Source: Quercus robur
Lineage: Eukaryota; Streptophyta; Magnoliopsida; Fagales; Fagaceae
Assembly (NCBI RefSeq): GCF_932294415.1
Contig: NC_065535.1
Coordinates: forward strand, 12,494,282-12,558,281
Length of the DNA: 64,000 nt
Direction of reading: 5' to 3'
Part shown: positions 46,151 through 61,272 of the stretch, one piece after another
Layout: each line of letters starts with the position of its first letter
How positions within the stretch are numbered: position 1 is the stretch's first letter
The notes under the pieces: generated by a model
What the model was told of the DNA's origin: nothing
The model's input: the letters and a program-made list of their open reading frames with translations, nothing else
Database searches by the model: none
Position numbers and translations under genes: made by a program

Positions 46151-47171
46151 ATGTGTTTAGTTCGTTCATGGAAGATATCATTGTAAGCAATATGAATAAC
46201 ATTTTGATTGTTACAATAAAGAGGAGTAGCAGAGGATGTAGACACACCTAAGTCTTTGAGAAGCCACCGTAGCCAAAGGAGCTCAGATGTGGTATCAGCA
46301 AGAGCACGATATTCTGCTTCAGTACTGGAGTGGGCCACATGAGTTTGTTTCTTGCTTTGCTAAGAAATCAGAGAAGAACCAAGAAGAAAGCAATAACCAG
46401 TGGTGGACCTACGATTAGTGGGATCTCTTGCCCAATTAGCATCAGAAAATGCACGGAGAATAAGAGGAGACTGAGCAGAGTAGAAAAGACCATGGAAGAG
46501 AGTGCCCTTTAGGTATCGAAAAATGCGCAAAACAGCAGCATAGTGAATCGATCATGGAGCAGATAGATATTGGCTCACCTAGTGAACAACATAGGAAATA
46601 TCTGGACGAGTGACAGTGAGATAAACTAGGTTGCTAACCAAGCATCTGTAAAGAGAGGAATTAGACAATGGTTTCTCTTCTGAGGGAGTCAAATGCGCAT
46701 TAAGCTCAATTGGAGTGCCAACAGTCTTGCTATTAGTGAGTCCAGCTCGAGACAAGAGTTCAGAGGCATACTTGGCTTGAGTAATATAAAGTCTATCTGT
46801 AGAATGAGTGATTTTAAGACCCAAGAAGTAGCTGAGATGTTCAAGATCTTTCATCTCAAACTGTTGATTGAGAAAATCCTTGAGTTCTTGAATGCCATTG
46901 AGGTCATCACTAGTTATGATCATATCATCCACATACAGGAAAAGTAAAATAATGCATTTGTTAGTACAACGAAGAAATGAGGCAGAATCATAATGACTGG
47001 CCATGTAACCCAAGCAAGAAATGGTAGAGCTGAATTTGGCAAACCAAGCTCGTGGAGCTTGTTTAAGGCTATAAAGTGCATGTCAAAGATGACAAACCTT
47101 GTTTGAGTCAACAGAGAGACCAAGAGGAGGTTGCATATAAACTTCTTCACTTAAATCCCAATTAAGGAATG

Positions 47172-48083
47172 TGATGGTTTTTAGACCTCTTAAAACCACA
47201 ATCAGATTAACCTAGGTAATTAGCCAAGTGATTACTTAGTCAAATTAACAAATCTAGGTTAACACAAATATATCATATCAATGTATAGCAACAGAAAATA
47301 AAAAACACAACGATATGATAACCTAGAAAAACCAAACCGGTAAAAAACATGGTGAGGAATCTAGCTATCCTCAAGGTAAAAAGCAAATCCACTAGAAAGA
47401 ATCGAAGTTTTACAATAGCGACTTAGACCACTAACATCCTATTGCTACCCACTAGTAAAAACTTACTGACACGACCATGTCCAAGCTCCGAGACCACGGA
47501 CTCCTTCTTTCTTTGGCCTTTGCAAAACACAAATACCCACGTTTGTGACTTTGAGATCCCACTCAAAGGTTTAGCAACACAAACTCTCCTGTTTGTGACT
47601 CTAAGACCACCTTTGAAGGTTTAGATCATCAGCACCTTTGATGACTAGAGAAGGCAGCAACTTCTACAACACCCTTCAAGGAATAACACCGGTAGAAGAC
47701 CTAAGAAAGCTTTTGGGTACAAAACCCTAGATCTAAAAAAGAGGCACAAGATGAACTCTAATCTCTCTAAAAAAACTCTCAAAACCCCACCTAGGGTTAG
47801 CTTATAATGTCTTTTAAATACTGGAAAAAACGGTTCACGATTTGGGCTTTAAACTGATAAGTTATGGCATTTTTACGTTTACTGATTTTGCTGATATGTG
47901 ATTTTCGATCAATCGAAAATCACTAACATCAATCGAACCAACCAGTTTGTAACTCATTTGTTTTTATCCCGAACTTGAGTTTTTTTGTCTTGGGCTTCAA
48001 TGTAGACCATTCTAAACTAATGAGACTTAGTTTTTGTCATGTTTTGTCATGGTTTGCCAACATTATAAACTAAAAACCTAACG
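47172..48083. mobile_element. Second, unrelated solo LTR nested in the pol region
   Basis: About 0.91 kb, starting tgatggtttttagacctc and ending taaaaacctaac, with imperfect 5-bp flanks gaatg (47167-47171) and aaatg (48084-48088). It interrupts the reverse transcriptase region of the host Copia and carries no coding frame. Its sequence does not resemble the 45.0-46.2 kb LTR. Confidence 0.7.
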
Positions 48084-51000
48084 AAATGCATTTTTGACAT
48101 CCATCTGAAAAAGGTCACATTTACTGGCAGTAGTAACAGCTGAGAGGGCATGAACAGATGAGATACGAGCAGCCAGAGCAAAGGTCTCTTAATAATCAAT
48201 CCCATACTCCTGTGTAAAACTTTTTGCAACAAGACGAGTTTCGTAGTACTCAATGGACCCATCAGAGCGAGTCTTAATCTTGTAGATTCACTTACAACCA
48301 ACCACAGATTTCCCAGGGGGGAGTGTCACCAAATCCCAAGTATGATTTTTAGATAATGTATCAAGTTCTTCTTTCATTGCAATCTGCCATAAAGGGTCTG
48401 TGGAAGTCTCACGATAAGTGTGAGGCTCGTGTGGTGTAGCAAGGGCAGTATAATAATGATGTTAAGTAAATGTGCAGGAATGAATCTTACCCGAGTTGAG
48501 TGACGAGGTGGAATGTCTTGTGCAAGATTTTTAGGCAGAGCAGGAGCAGGGGACCTAAGCTCAAGGTTGGGGTTGGATAGCTCATCTTCGACTTCTTCAT
48601 CTTCCACCTGTTCATTAAAGGGTGAACTAGGAAAGAGATCAATGATATCTAGTGGTTGGACAGAGAAGACTACAAGAGAATCAGGAGCAACTACAGGAGG
48701 ATTAGGAGCAACTACAGAAGGAATATGTGCCTCATCTGGAAAAAGATCTAAGATAAAGGAGGAAGATAGGGAGGCACGAAAGGGAGAAAGTTTGACAAAG
48801 AGGCGATGTTCCCAAAAGACAACATTATGGGAGAAACGAAGACGATGAGAGACAGGATCATAACATTGATACCCCTTATGAGTTTCGCCATAGCCAAGAA
48901 AACAACAAAGCCTTGACCGAGACTCAAGTTTGTTATGATCATGTGGTTGAAAAAGAACGAAACAAGCAGAATCGAAGGAGCGAAGGTGGTGATAGGCTGG
49001 AGGTGACCCAAAAAGGCACTCATATAGAGTTTGATTTTGGATAACAGGACTTGGAATGCGATTAATAGCATGAACAGCATGAAGAGCAGCTTCGCCCCAA
49101 AAAGGAGCAGGAACTTTGGCAGAGAGAAGGAGAGCACGAACAGTGTCAAGAATATGACAAAGTTTTCATTTAACTCTACCATTTTGCTGAAAGATTCCTG
49201 GACAAGTTAGTTGATAAATAGTGCTATAGGAATGCAAAACAGCTTGGAAAGCATATTGAGTGTATTCAAGAGCATTATTAGATCGAAAAATTTTGATGCG
49301 TTTGGAAAACTGAGTTTCAACCATTTTTGCAAAATTAAAATATACTTGCAATAATTCGGAACGATTTTTCATATTAAAAATCTAGCTATAGCGAGAGTAA
49401 TCATCAACAAAGACAACAAAATATCGAGACCCACCAATACTAGAGACAGAGGAAGGCCCCCAAAAATCATAATGAATAAGGTCAAAGATATCAGTGAATA
49501 TTGATTCACTAGTATTGAAAGGCAAAGCTGGTTGTTTTCCTAACTGACATGAAACACAATCAAAATTTTCTGTAGACATTGAACCTAACAAACCTCTAGA
49601 AGCCAATTGTTGTACCCGAAAGGAAGATGCGTGACCAAGTCGAGCATGCCAAAGTGCAAAGGAAGGAATTAAAGAAACTGTAGTAGTTGCAGCAATAGAA
49701 ACAAGTGTAACAAGTGGAAAACGAAGGTTGTCCACGGGAAACATACGCCTAACTCTGGGACCGGTCCCAAGCTCCTGTTCCATCCTCGGATCTTGCACAA
49801 TATACCCAGAATAATCAAATATAATGCGATAACCCAACTCAGCTAATTGTCCCACATAAAATAAATTGTAAGAAAGGTCAAGAACATTAAAGACCCCAGG
49901 AATCGAGAGGTTGGAAGTCGAAACAGAACCTATATTATGACCAAACATTGTGGAACCATTTGCTGTGCGAATATTAAGAGGGTGTGGTGCAGGTTCAAGT
50001 TCAGAAAATAAGGGCGAGTGAATTGTCGTGTGATTGCAACAAGCGGAATCCATAAACCAAGAGAAAGAGACATTCTAGATAAAGCTGAGAGAGAAGATGA
50101 ATAAGATGTATTATCAACTATACGAATGACATTGGTGATGATGTTTTTAAGGTCATTTGTGGACATGGTGAAAGTGTGTCTTGAAGACTTAGACTTTGCA
50201 GAGACAGGAGCCATTGGTTGGACACACTCAGTATTAGCAACAATAGCAGTAGAAATTGAAACAGCTAATTTGTTGCGATGATAGCAAGTCTCAATATTGT
50301 AGCCAAAATGTTTGCAAAAATTGCAAAAACGTTTGTTGGATTGTCGGCGACGATTATTACAACAAGAAGAAGACCTATCCATATTCTTCATTTAGAAGCA
50401 AAATATGCAAAAATGGATTGTAAAAATGAAATCTATGCGAAAAACTAGGCAAGGAGCACCTGGATTGCAAAAAAGTCAACTCTGGCCAAAAGTCAATGGT
50501 CAAACCTGGTCAAAGTCAACTGTCAAAAGAGAAAAGTCAACGGATGATGTCAGCAGGCTGACTGGTGAGGACGTCAGCAGATGATGTGGTGCTGACGTAA
50601 GCAGGTGACGTCAGCTAGGGATAATGTGGCAGAGATGACGTCAGTAGGTAACCCAGCAACGCGTTGGGCCCGTGAGGCAGGTGGATCAACTTCGCCGATC
50701 CTTAGTGCAACGCGTGAGGGCTCGTGGACTATCCAATGAAGCCAATTCTTTTTTGAAGATGCAGATTGGAGAAAGACGATTTTGATGGTGTCGGCGGCAA
50801 CAAGATTGGAGCTACCCTGGTGGTGTGTGAAGCGCGTGGAATTATTTGCTGAAACTTTGACCGGCGCGTGGCGGCGCGTGGATGGTCAAATGTGGATATT
50901 TTTGGCAGCAAGGTGTAGAGCGATTAAAAATCTACACGGTGATATGTCTTTTGTCCTAATCGGAGGTTAGAGGTGACAAATTCGATGATGGCAGTGGTTT

Positions 51001-51332
51001 TAGCAGTGAAGGAGGAGCTTCTAGCAGTGGAGATTCAACCTTGAGGACCTCTGATGGCGGCGGAGCAGTCGGGAGAGGGCATTGAAAGGGTTTACTGACC
51101 ATAGAAGTTGAGGCAGCGGAAAATACTGACAAAACAAGACTGCGAGGCACAAGAAAATTAGAGCAGTAGTTCTGATACCATGTTAAAAATACTGAATAAG
51201 TATATTATATTTTTCGACGAAAGAATATACATGAGTGTCTTTATAAAAGAGGCATATAAATACAGTATAATAATGTATACTATACAAATAATCTAGTTGG
51301 ACCTAAAACCCACAACACTATACACGTTAACA

Positions 51333-51569
51333 GTTACAATAGATAGTCTTATCTCCATAGAATCTCTAATTCTCTCCTACCATTGAGTCCATGCCGACTA
51401 ACAACCACTGCGTTTGTCCTTTAACCTTATCCACCCAATCTGTAATCCTCTTAAATATTTTTGTTTTTTTGTTTTTAAAATATCTTTGTATGTGTCTCCT
51501 TTTTTTCAAATTTCCTCACAACCCCATTTAACTCTATTGGGTGACTGTATTTTCCTCTGAAAAAAAAAA
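51333..51569 (+). promoter_or_regulatory. Short native promoter and leader of the FNR gene
   Basis: Only about 237 bp separate the Copia LTR from the FNR start codon. Two GATAAG-type (I-box-like) motifs are visible on the minus strand (in agtcttatctcc near 51347-51355, and ccttatcc near 51425-51432), which would suit a light-regulated photosynthetic gene. The pyrimidine-rich run before the ATG probably belongs to the 5' leader. No clear TATA box was chosen. Confidence 0.5.
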
Positions 51570-54357
<2,788 letters not shown>

Positions 54358-54889
54358 TTCTACTGGTGTTACACTTACACTGAAGAATCCCTTAATATTT
54401 CTTCTGTGTGAAGGAGATAGGTAATCTTATATGTAATTTATTAGAACATAATCTACTTATTTTGTATAGTAATTTTAAAATCGCATTCACTACTGGAATT
54501 AGGGATATCATGGATGATTTCATGGTAGAATGAATTCCACTACCTGGAAGTTTTCATAATTTGTAGAATACTAATTCCGTTGTTTTTCCACTCATATTTT
54601 GTCAAGATTGAACTTTAAACAACAACAATACCTTTCACACCAAGTCTGGCAAAGTGATAATAGGATCAAGCTACTTGACAAAAATGACTGCTAATACAAT
54701 GTTATGATGTTATCTAAGAACTTTGATGATTGAGATGTTCATATGACTCCTGCATCTTGAGTAGGTGCTAGAAAGGGAACTTTAGAAACACAATCATTTC
54801 CAAACTCAAAGCCACGACATATTAAAGTGTTAGCTTGTGATTAGTGCATTCTTCGGTAGATTGTGCTTTGCATCCCAGATATCATGACA
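54358..54889. other. 3' region of FNR and spacer
   Basis: Probable 3' UTR in the first 200 bp (tgtaatttattagaacataatc). No other gene or repeat recognised. Confidence 0.5.
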
Positions 54890-54902
54890 TTAATTATAGA
54901 TT

Positions 54903-55063
54903 TTTTTTTTTGAGAGAGTTTCAACCTATGACATCCGTTCTTAATGATCTTCTTTATCATCAGACCAAGACACCAATTGGTTTTTGGTATAGGCGGGAAT
55001 TGAACCCCAGATCTCTTATTCAACCATCAAAGACTTTACCAGTTGAGCTAACTAGAACCTACC
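54903..55063 (-). mobile_element. tRNA-derived SINE
   Basis: On the minus strand it starts ggtaggttctagttagctc and shows an A-box (tagctcaactgg) and a perfect B-box (ggttcaattcc) 30-40 bp apart, then a short body and an A tail (T run at 54902-54913). Near-identical 13-bp target repeats attaatt(a/c)tagat flank it (54890-54902 and 55064-55076). The good conservation of promoter boxes and target repeats suggests a fairly recent insertion. It resembles a tRNA gene in its 5' half but is not one. Confidence 0.85.
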
Positions 55064-55549
55064 ATTAATTCTAGATTATTACTAAAAGTCTGAAACAGAT
55101 TTTTCCCTCTAGTTTATGTAGATTTCCAAAGTAAATCTTAAGTATCACTTTTCTCTCTTTGATTAAAGATAATATATGTAAACGGATATGGTTGGTAGAT
55201 TTAATAAGACCGTCTAAAGAATTGATTGTAAAAGTAATGGCCTCTTACTGTTACTAATAGTGGCAAAACTTTTTTTCCCCCTTTTTAGGCCAATGTTATA
55301 TAGTGACGTGAACAAACCTTTTTTTTTGTTTTTTGAGAAGACGATGTGAACAAACTTAAGTTAGTAACTTATTTAAAAAATAATATATTTTGAAAATTCA
55401 CGGTCTAGTAATAAGGCAACAAAAATAAGAAATGTGAGTCTTAATAAACATTATGTTAATTAATGTTGTTCACTAAGTAGCAATCGACTATCACCTTACA
55501 TATAATATAACAGTTATCCCATTCACAACTTTTTGAGAAACCAGTCTCA

Positions 55550-55551
<2 letters not shown>
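55064..55551. other. AT-rich spacer
   Basis: No gene or structured repeat seen. Confidence 0.5.

Positions 55552-55630
<79 letters not shown>
55552..55630 (+). repeat. (CT)n microsatellite, about 78 bp
   Basis: Uninterrupted CT dinucleotide run. Confidence 0.97.
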
Positions 55631-55632
<2 letters not shown>

Positions 55633-56022
55633 GCGAACGTGATGTTAGAACAATAGCATCATAATTAAGTGATACTATAAGTTTATGAATTGATAAATTA
55701 CATGACACATATGAATTTTCAAACATTTATAATCCCAAATAACAATTATTAGTTAGTATTAACAGATTTAAAAAATACAGCTTAAAATAGAGATAAATGC
55801 AAATAAATAATATATAAAATTAGTAAAAAGTATTGGATATTATAAAATATTCAAATGGGGCAAAGAGATGAAAAAGTCAAGGAAAGGGAGGGAGGGTCTG
55901 CAAAAGTCAGGCTTTCCCCCTTGACAACTGATGTCCATTAAATCCAATCAATGTATTGATAATTACAATGATGGGAAAGTGAATTCAAATAATGGTTCTC
56001 TTTGGTAAAGAATTATGCTAAT

Positions 56023-56192
56023 ACCATTGCGCATTCTTGGTGTGTTGGTCATTTCACAAGTATAAGTGTTTTTGGTGTGTGGGGGGTAAGGTCGGGGTTC
56101 AAGTCTGCAGGAAGGAGTTTCACACACATATACACTTAGATTAGGTTAGAGTAGAAATTCTATCTTGTAAAAAAAAAAAAAAAAAAAAGAAG
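56023..56192 (+). mobile_element. SINE
   Basis: About 150 bp with a B-box-like gggttcaagtc (near 56095) and an A tail of about 20 (56169-56189). The 13-bp target repeats gaattatgc(t/c)aat lie at 56010-56022 and 56193-56205. The A-box is degenerate. The 3' part (tcacacacatatacacttag...attctatcttgt) is non-coding. The target repeats and tail make the SINE call firm even though the tRNA origin is less clear. Confidence 0.75.
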
Positions 56193-56205
56193 GAATTATG
56201 CCAAT

Positions 56206-56975
56206 TACTATGGGTAATGGACTTTATTATTTTAATTTAGACCGTAAATTCCATTATATATATTCGGGTAAGCAGTTGAGAAGGCTAAAATATGAGGACG
56301 CATTTCTTCTCTTTAAATTGAACGTGAACATGTCAAAATTCTTGTAACTTAATTAGTACCTTCTCGTATTTCTAATGAAAATGTCAAGAATTCAAATCCC
56401 TCAATTGTAACTATTATTTGTTTGTTTATTTTTTTTATTTATTTTTATAAAAATGAATGTGAACGCAAAAGAGAGTGCTTGGAAATGTTGCTAAAGCTAC
56501 CATATTTGGTATGATTGAAATTTGGTCTAATTAACTTCTGCATACTCCTTGATAAAGAATACTGGAATTTTTTTTTTTTTTTTTGGGTGGAAAAGAGAAT
56601 ACTAAATTTAGGTTTGAAGTCTGCAGCCCTATACAAAATTTGGGCTGAAATTAATCACAATTTTCTATAAATTTGGGGGATGTAGATAGGACCATCATAT
56701 TACAAATAAGAGCCCAATAAGTCAAGTGGTGAGGCCCAAAAAAAAAAAAAAAGTTTTCCCATTTCTATTACCAATATTAAAAAGCGCGAATGCACCTGTG
56801 AATAGTGCTTTTGTCGAACACCTTGTCTGCTATTTGTTTATCGTTTCAGCACCTTTTTTTTTTTTTTTTTGGACCAACTTTGTCCAGCACCTTCTTGGCT
56901 TTTGTTGGGGTACTTTTCTTTACACCGAATGTTATTTAAATAACATTTATTTATTTTCCTTTCAAATGTATTATT
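56206..56975. other. AT-rich spacer
   Basis: No supported gene. Several A/T homopolymers. A short frame on the plus strand over a T run is not considered coding. Confidence 0.5.
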
Positions 56976-57147
56976 AGACATACTTAAATATCTTTTCCAA
57001 CTATCACTATGCTAGCCCACAACCTTTCTCCTTTCTACCACAAAATTGGGCTACGCTTTATTGAACATGCTTAAATATCTTTTTCAACTATCACTATGCT
57101 AGCCTACAACCTTTCTCCTTTCTATCACAAAATTGGGCTACACTTTA
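56976..57147 (+). repeat. 87-bp tandem duplication
   Basis: Two copies of cttaaatatctttt(c/t)caactatcactatgctagc...ttgggctac(g/a)cttta, starting near 56983 and 57070. Confidence 0.85.
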
Positions 57148-57344
57148 GGACCCAATACTTTCTCATAAAAACCCGAATTATTTAATAAAGCGAGATAAAA
57201 TCTAATCTTTTCTAAAAGACCAAGAATACTTATGCTTGGCAAGGTTTGAAAAGCCCACGATTCAAATCCATGGCAAAACAACTTTATCAATGAAATTCAA
57301 GTCCATAATCAAAACTCATGTTAATTTGTTTATCCAAAAACCCA

Positions 57345-57525
57345 ATCCTCATTGGCAATATTTGAAGCGCAATTTTTATTGGCAACATCAAAATCCAATT
57401 CTCATTGGCAATATCAAAAACCCAGTTCCCGCTGGCAATATCAAAAACTCAATCTTCATTGACAATATCAAAAGCTCAACCTTCATTGGCAATATTCGAA
57501 GCCCTTTTTTCTTTGGCACTATTTT
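57345..57525 (+). repeat. About 30-bp minisatellite (cattggcaatatcaaaa)
   Basis: Six to seven diverged copies of a unit like (c)tcattggcaatatcaaaaacccaat. The open frame across it (GNIKNP-type repeats) follows from the repeat and is not called a gene. Confidence 0.75.
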
Positions 57526-60146
57526 ATCAAAAAACCCGAGGTTATTAACGCTTGGCAAAGAGAAAAGCATCATGGCATAATTATTGCTTAAGTATTACTA
57601 TGGCAAAAAACCATGGCAATTGTTTTATAAAAACTCATAGGGAGTTATCTTGAAGAATATGTTCTCACATTATAACCCATGAAACACATGGTCATCGCTT
57701 GCATCACAACATCCATAATATATATCTCCAACACTCATGGAAAATGCTCGATCCCACAAGCTTATCATTTAAATTATGATGCGACTATTAGAAGCCATGA
57801 ACGTTATTTATGATATGGAATCCATCATCGTAAAGGTTATTTTCGAAGGTACTTTGAAAACTTATCATATTGTTTCAAACATTACAATTGATTGCCCAAA
57901 AGACCCATTGCAAGTATCTATAAAAACCCAAAGAATATTTACTAATAAAAGTCGATGAGGGAGGAAAGCCGATGGCAACATGTGTTGTTGATTTTGTAGG
58001 ATGCACACAACTCGACCCAAAGGAACTAGCCTAGGTGAACGGGCCCAATCTAAGAGATTCCAGCAAGAAGCAGATGACTGAAAGTAGGCAAAACAACCCT
58101 TGTTCATCCCTGACCAAAGTACAACAAGAGAACCAAGTTCTTAAAGATGAACTAGAGGTTGTCCCATCGACTTTTGGTCACTCTCTACCTGACATGAATA
58201 GTACCTGGGGCTTGTAATATCAGCTAAAGTTTAAAGGGTGATGGAACTCCATCATCTTTTTCAAGACTACACCTCCAACAGAAGGGGAGCTGAAACCAAG
58301 TTATTTAAACTCTAGCAAATTGATGCTATAAATGTTAAAAACGTTCAAGACGTGATTCATGTGCCAAGTCCATGAATCCTAAAGGGGAAAAAATTGGGAA
58401 CATGTGGTTTAGAAGGTATAAAGGGACCTCTTTGTAGTACCCCCTAAAGTAGGCTTAGAACTTGACACCTGGCTTGGGGTGTTGAATCTTACTTCTTGGG
58501 GGTCTAAATCTCAGTTGCAGTTTTAGGATTTGCTCTTGATACATGCCCCAATCACATCTATTAAGCTCAGCCCCAGAAATCCTGACATTTAATGCAAAAT
58601 CTCATCATTACCCAAAAAAGCAAAGCAGCCCATAAAGCAAACATTCTACTTCTGACCAAAAATCCCAGGAAGATTAACTTTGGTTCTCCACCTCTAATTC
58701 ACCCTACGTTTTTGGACTCATGTTAATTAATGCTTCCCTAAAACTCCATTATAAAAAGATAAGCATCTCAGCCCACAAGGACAATTACTCCCTCTAAAAC
58801 TCCTGGTTCATTTGCCATTTTGCTAGTAGTTTAGCTCTCTTTAAGCTCACTATCATCCCTTTCAGCCCACGTTTATATAACCACATATATCTTTTCCTCT
58901 CTTTTACACAAACACAGCTCATAAATGCCTCCCACTACTCACAAAAAGCCTTAATCTCAGAGTTAATCTCATATCACTCACTAAAACAATCCATATTGTC
59001 TCATTCATGTCTTATGAACACACACCCACCAAAATCTTAGTTTAATACTTGCTACACTAAGCTGAGATCCCTCTCTCCCTTCACACCATGACAATTAATC
59101 CTTTCCCTCTTCCCATGAAACCTTTAATTTTTACTTTTTATTTTACAATTGAAGGATATAATGTATATGTAACAATCGAACTTTTCCCTCACATTGATGT
59201 AATGATGGCTGAAAGTACAATGAACTCTCCTGACCATGACATGCAAGGACCCCTAGGAGTTAACACATTCCTAAATTTATTTAATCATTGACCATTGACC
59301 GTTTAAATATGTTTTTCTGGACTAAGGGTAATTTTACCCTTACCGTTGGAGATTTTATTTCACTTGAATTATCAGACCAGGACCACTAATGTACTAATTA
59401 AGTATTGTATCGTGTTTTTCATTTGGCTTTTTGTTGCTGTTTTTTCAAGTGCAACCTTAGTTTCTTGCTTGGATAGGCTTTGTCATCACACCGAAAGCCT
59501 TTGGGTACCATCTCAAGAGCCCGTAGTCGAGTTTTAGCTTGGCTTCCCAACATCTTAGATAGAGGCATCAATTTCTCCCTCGACAGCTTTTTTACCCTTA
59601 ATATACAAGCAGGTTGAAAGGGTTTGTTTTGTCTTTTGCTTCTATTTTGTTTGATCTTATCCCTTTGTTAGCCTTTTTGGTCAGCCACCTACTCTATTGA
59701 TGGACACGAACACAATAGTTAGACTTCTCTCTATGGATGAACACAAACATAGGATCCAGGTTAGAGATAAGGAAAAAAAAAAAAAAAAAAAAAACAGCCA
59801 TGACCAAATTGATAGAGAAAGAAAATAAAGAAGGAAAAGAAGAAGCCAAAGAGAAATAAAAGGTGCGTGATTCTTACCCGTGTAAATGCATTTCATAAAC
59901 TCTTCCATCTTTTTTTTTTTCAAAACAAAATTTTTCTCTCTTTCTTAACAATTCATTGGATCCATTAATCTTTCCTTTAATTGTATCTGATTTGCTACCC
60001 TTATAGATATATGTGAGCTGAGAAAAAAAAAACATTGAAACTTGAACCACTTTTTGGTCTTCCACTTTTTAGTCTTTTTCATTCTCAACTTTGTAGGTAG
60101 GCTAAAATTTATGGGGGTATTTCTATCTTTTTGTTTATTAACCCTA
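57526..60146. other. Unclassified repeat-like DNA, no supported gene
   Basis: Sequence around 57.95-58.2 kb (cacaactcgacccaaaggaac...aagtacaacaagagaaccaa) has a short frame reading like a gag-type coiled region (KVQQENQVLKDELE), and 58.44-59.1 kb looks like an LTR or promoter stretch with ttataaaaagataagc near 58750. Neither has terminal repeats I can pair. A long A run occurs at 59775-59794. Confidence 0.35.
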
Positions 60147-60189
60147 GAATGTAGATACTTCTTCAAAAAGAAAAAAAAAAAAAAAAAGG

Positions 60190-61239
60190 GGGAAATTACA
60201 TTTTACCACCCTAGACTATACCCTAGATTACACTTTGCACCATAAACTATTCAAATGCACATTTTGCATCCTAAACATTGACATTTGTTACACTTTGCAC
60301 CCCAAAGTTAGTTTTACTACTATGTTAGACAGAAATTGATAGCATGTGACTTGCATGTGATTTTTGCTTAAATGATGCATTGTTTAAAGACAAAAACACC
60401 CTCTTCCCAATCAATTGAAAACAAAATCTATCACGTGCGTAGCATATCATCTTCCCCAAATCAAAAATCTGTCTAACCCTAAATCCCTAAACAGCTCTCA
60501 CGTATGCGTGTCCAGCAGCTCCTCTTCTCCTTTCACAGGTTCCAGGTACTAAACCACCATGATGCAACATTTTATGAGTGAGAAAAGGTATTTACTCTTG
60601 TATTCTAATACAACTATGGCATTAGAGGACGTACACACCTATAATATTAAAAAAAATGTTATCTTCTTTCTTTTTAAAATATACATTGAAGTATTGATGA
60701 AGCTTTGAACCAATAAGGTATCAGTTTTCCTCTTCAGAGTCAAAAAGAATGTCTCGTACTCAAAAATTTCAATACATTTAAAGGTTAATCACAATGCGAA
60801 CTGCTTGTACCATCACAAGACTTGTCCTTAGGCACACTTAAGGACCTGAGTGGCGGTGTAGAATCTGTAGATACCCCCTTGTTCACTTCCTTAGCATAGA
60901 ACGAGTTGTGGCTGGTTGCAATTGCTACATTCGCCATTGTTGTATTAGGTGCTGCAACAGATTTTTTATTTGAGGGAGGAGGAGATGCAACACGTGAGAG
61001 AGTTTTTGTTTTTAATTGAGTGAAAAGAGGGTATTTTTGTCTTTAAACTAGTGCCACCTAAGGAAAAATCATGTGAAAGTCATGTGCTTTCAATTTCTGT
61101 CTAACATAACAGTAAAACTAACTTTGGGGTGCAAAGTGTAATAAATGTCAAAGTTTAGGGTGCAAAATGTGCATTCGAATAGTTTATGGTGCAAAGTGTA
61201 ATTTAGGGTATAATTTAGGGTGGTAAAGTGTAATTTCCC
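60190..61239. mobile_element. Long-TIR element with A-rich borders
   Basis: Inverted arms of about 150 bp begin gggaaattacattttaccaccc (left) and end with the inverse (right), with shared cactttgcaccataaac and ttagttttact motifs. On both sides there is an A-rich tract, and outside that a 20-bp direct repeat (60147-60166 and 61253-61272). The interior holds a minus-strand open stretch (60785 to about 61050). No transposase motif. The arms fit a MULE- or hAT-like non-autonomous element; the 20-bp repeat does not. Confidence 0.7.
60785..60937 (-). other. Short open frame inside the long-TIR element, possibly captured host sequence
   Basis: From ATG 60937 the minus strand reads MANVAIATSHNSFYAKE and stays open to a TAA at 60785 (50 aa). 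The frame is also open upstream to about 61050. Base composition is higher in GC than the arms. I do not recognise the protein. It could be a captured gene fragment or chance. Confidence 0.3.
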
Positions 61240-61272
61240 AAAAAAAAAAAAAGAATGTAGATACTTCTTCAA

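Larger units (their letters stand above)
44673..51332 (-). mobile_element. Ty1/Copia LTR retrotransposon with two nested solo LTRs
   Basis: LTRs of about 150 bp lie at 44673-44823 and 51180-51332 (tgtta(g/a)aaat...cactatacacgttaaca). The minus strand beside the upper one reads tggtatcagaac, the primer site, and a purine tract adjoins the lower one. Flanks gttat/gttac suggest a 5-bp target repeat. Parts in order along the minus strand: gag zinc knuckle (about 50330-50280, CNFCKHFGYNIETC), protease/pre-integrase (about 50050-49560), integrase (about 49530-48750), reverse transcriptase (about 48120-46580) and RNase H (about 46340-44880). The element is broken, with more than five breaks. The LTRs differ at about 24 of 152 positions, mostly transitions, so insertion is old, of the order of ten million years if common plant rates apply. 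Confidence 0.88.

Noticed and set aside
50729-51150. Small open frames on both strands upstream of the Copia gag remains
   Set aside because: They lie in the element's leader and have no recognisable gag or host domain.
55021-55063. tRNA gene
   Set aside because: A and B boxes are present, but the sequence continues into a body with an A tail and target repeats, which identifies a SINE.
57345-57525. CRISPR-like array of regular repeats
   Set aside because: Units are diverged and directly adjacent with no unique spacers, and this is plant nuclear DNA.
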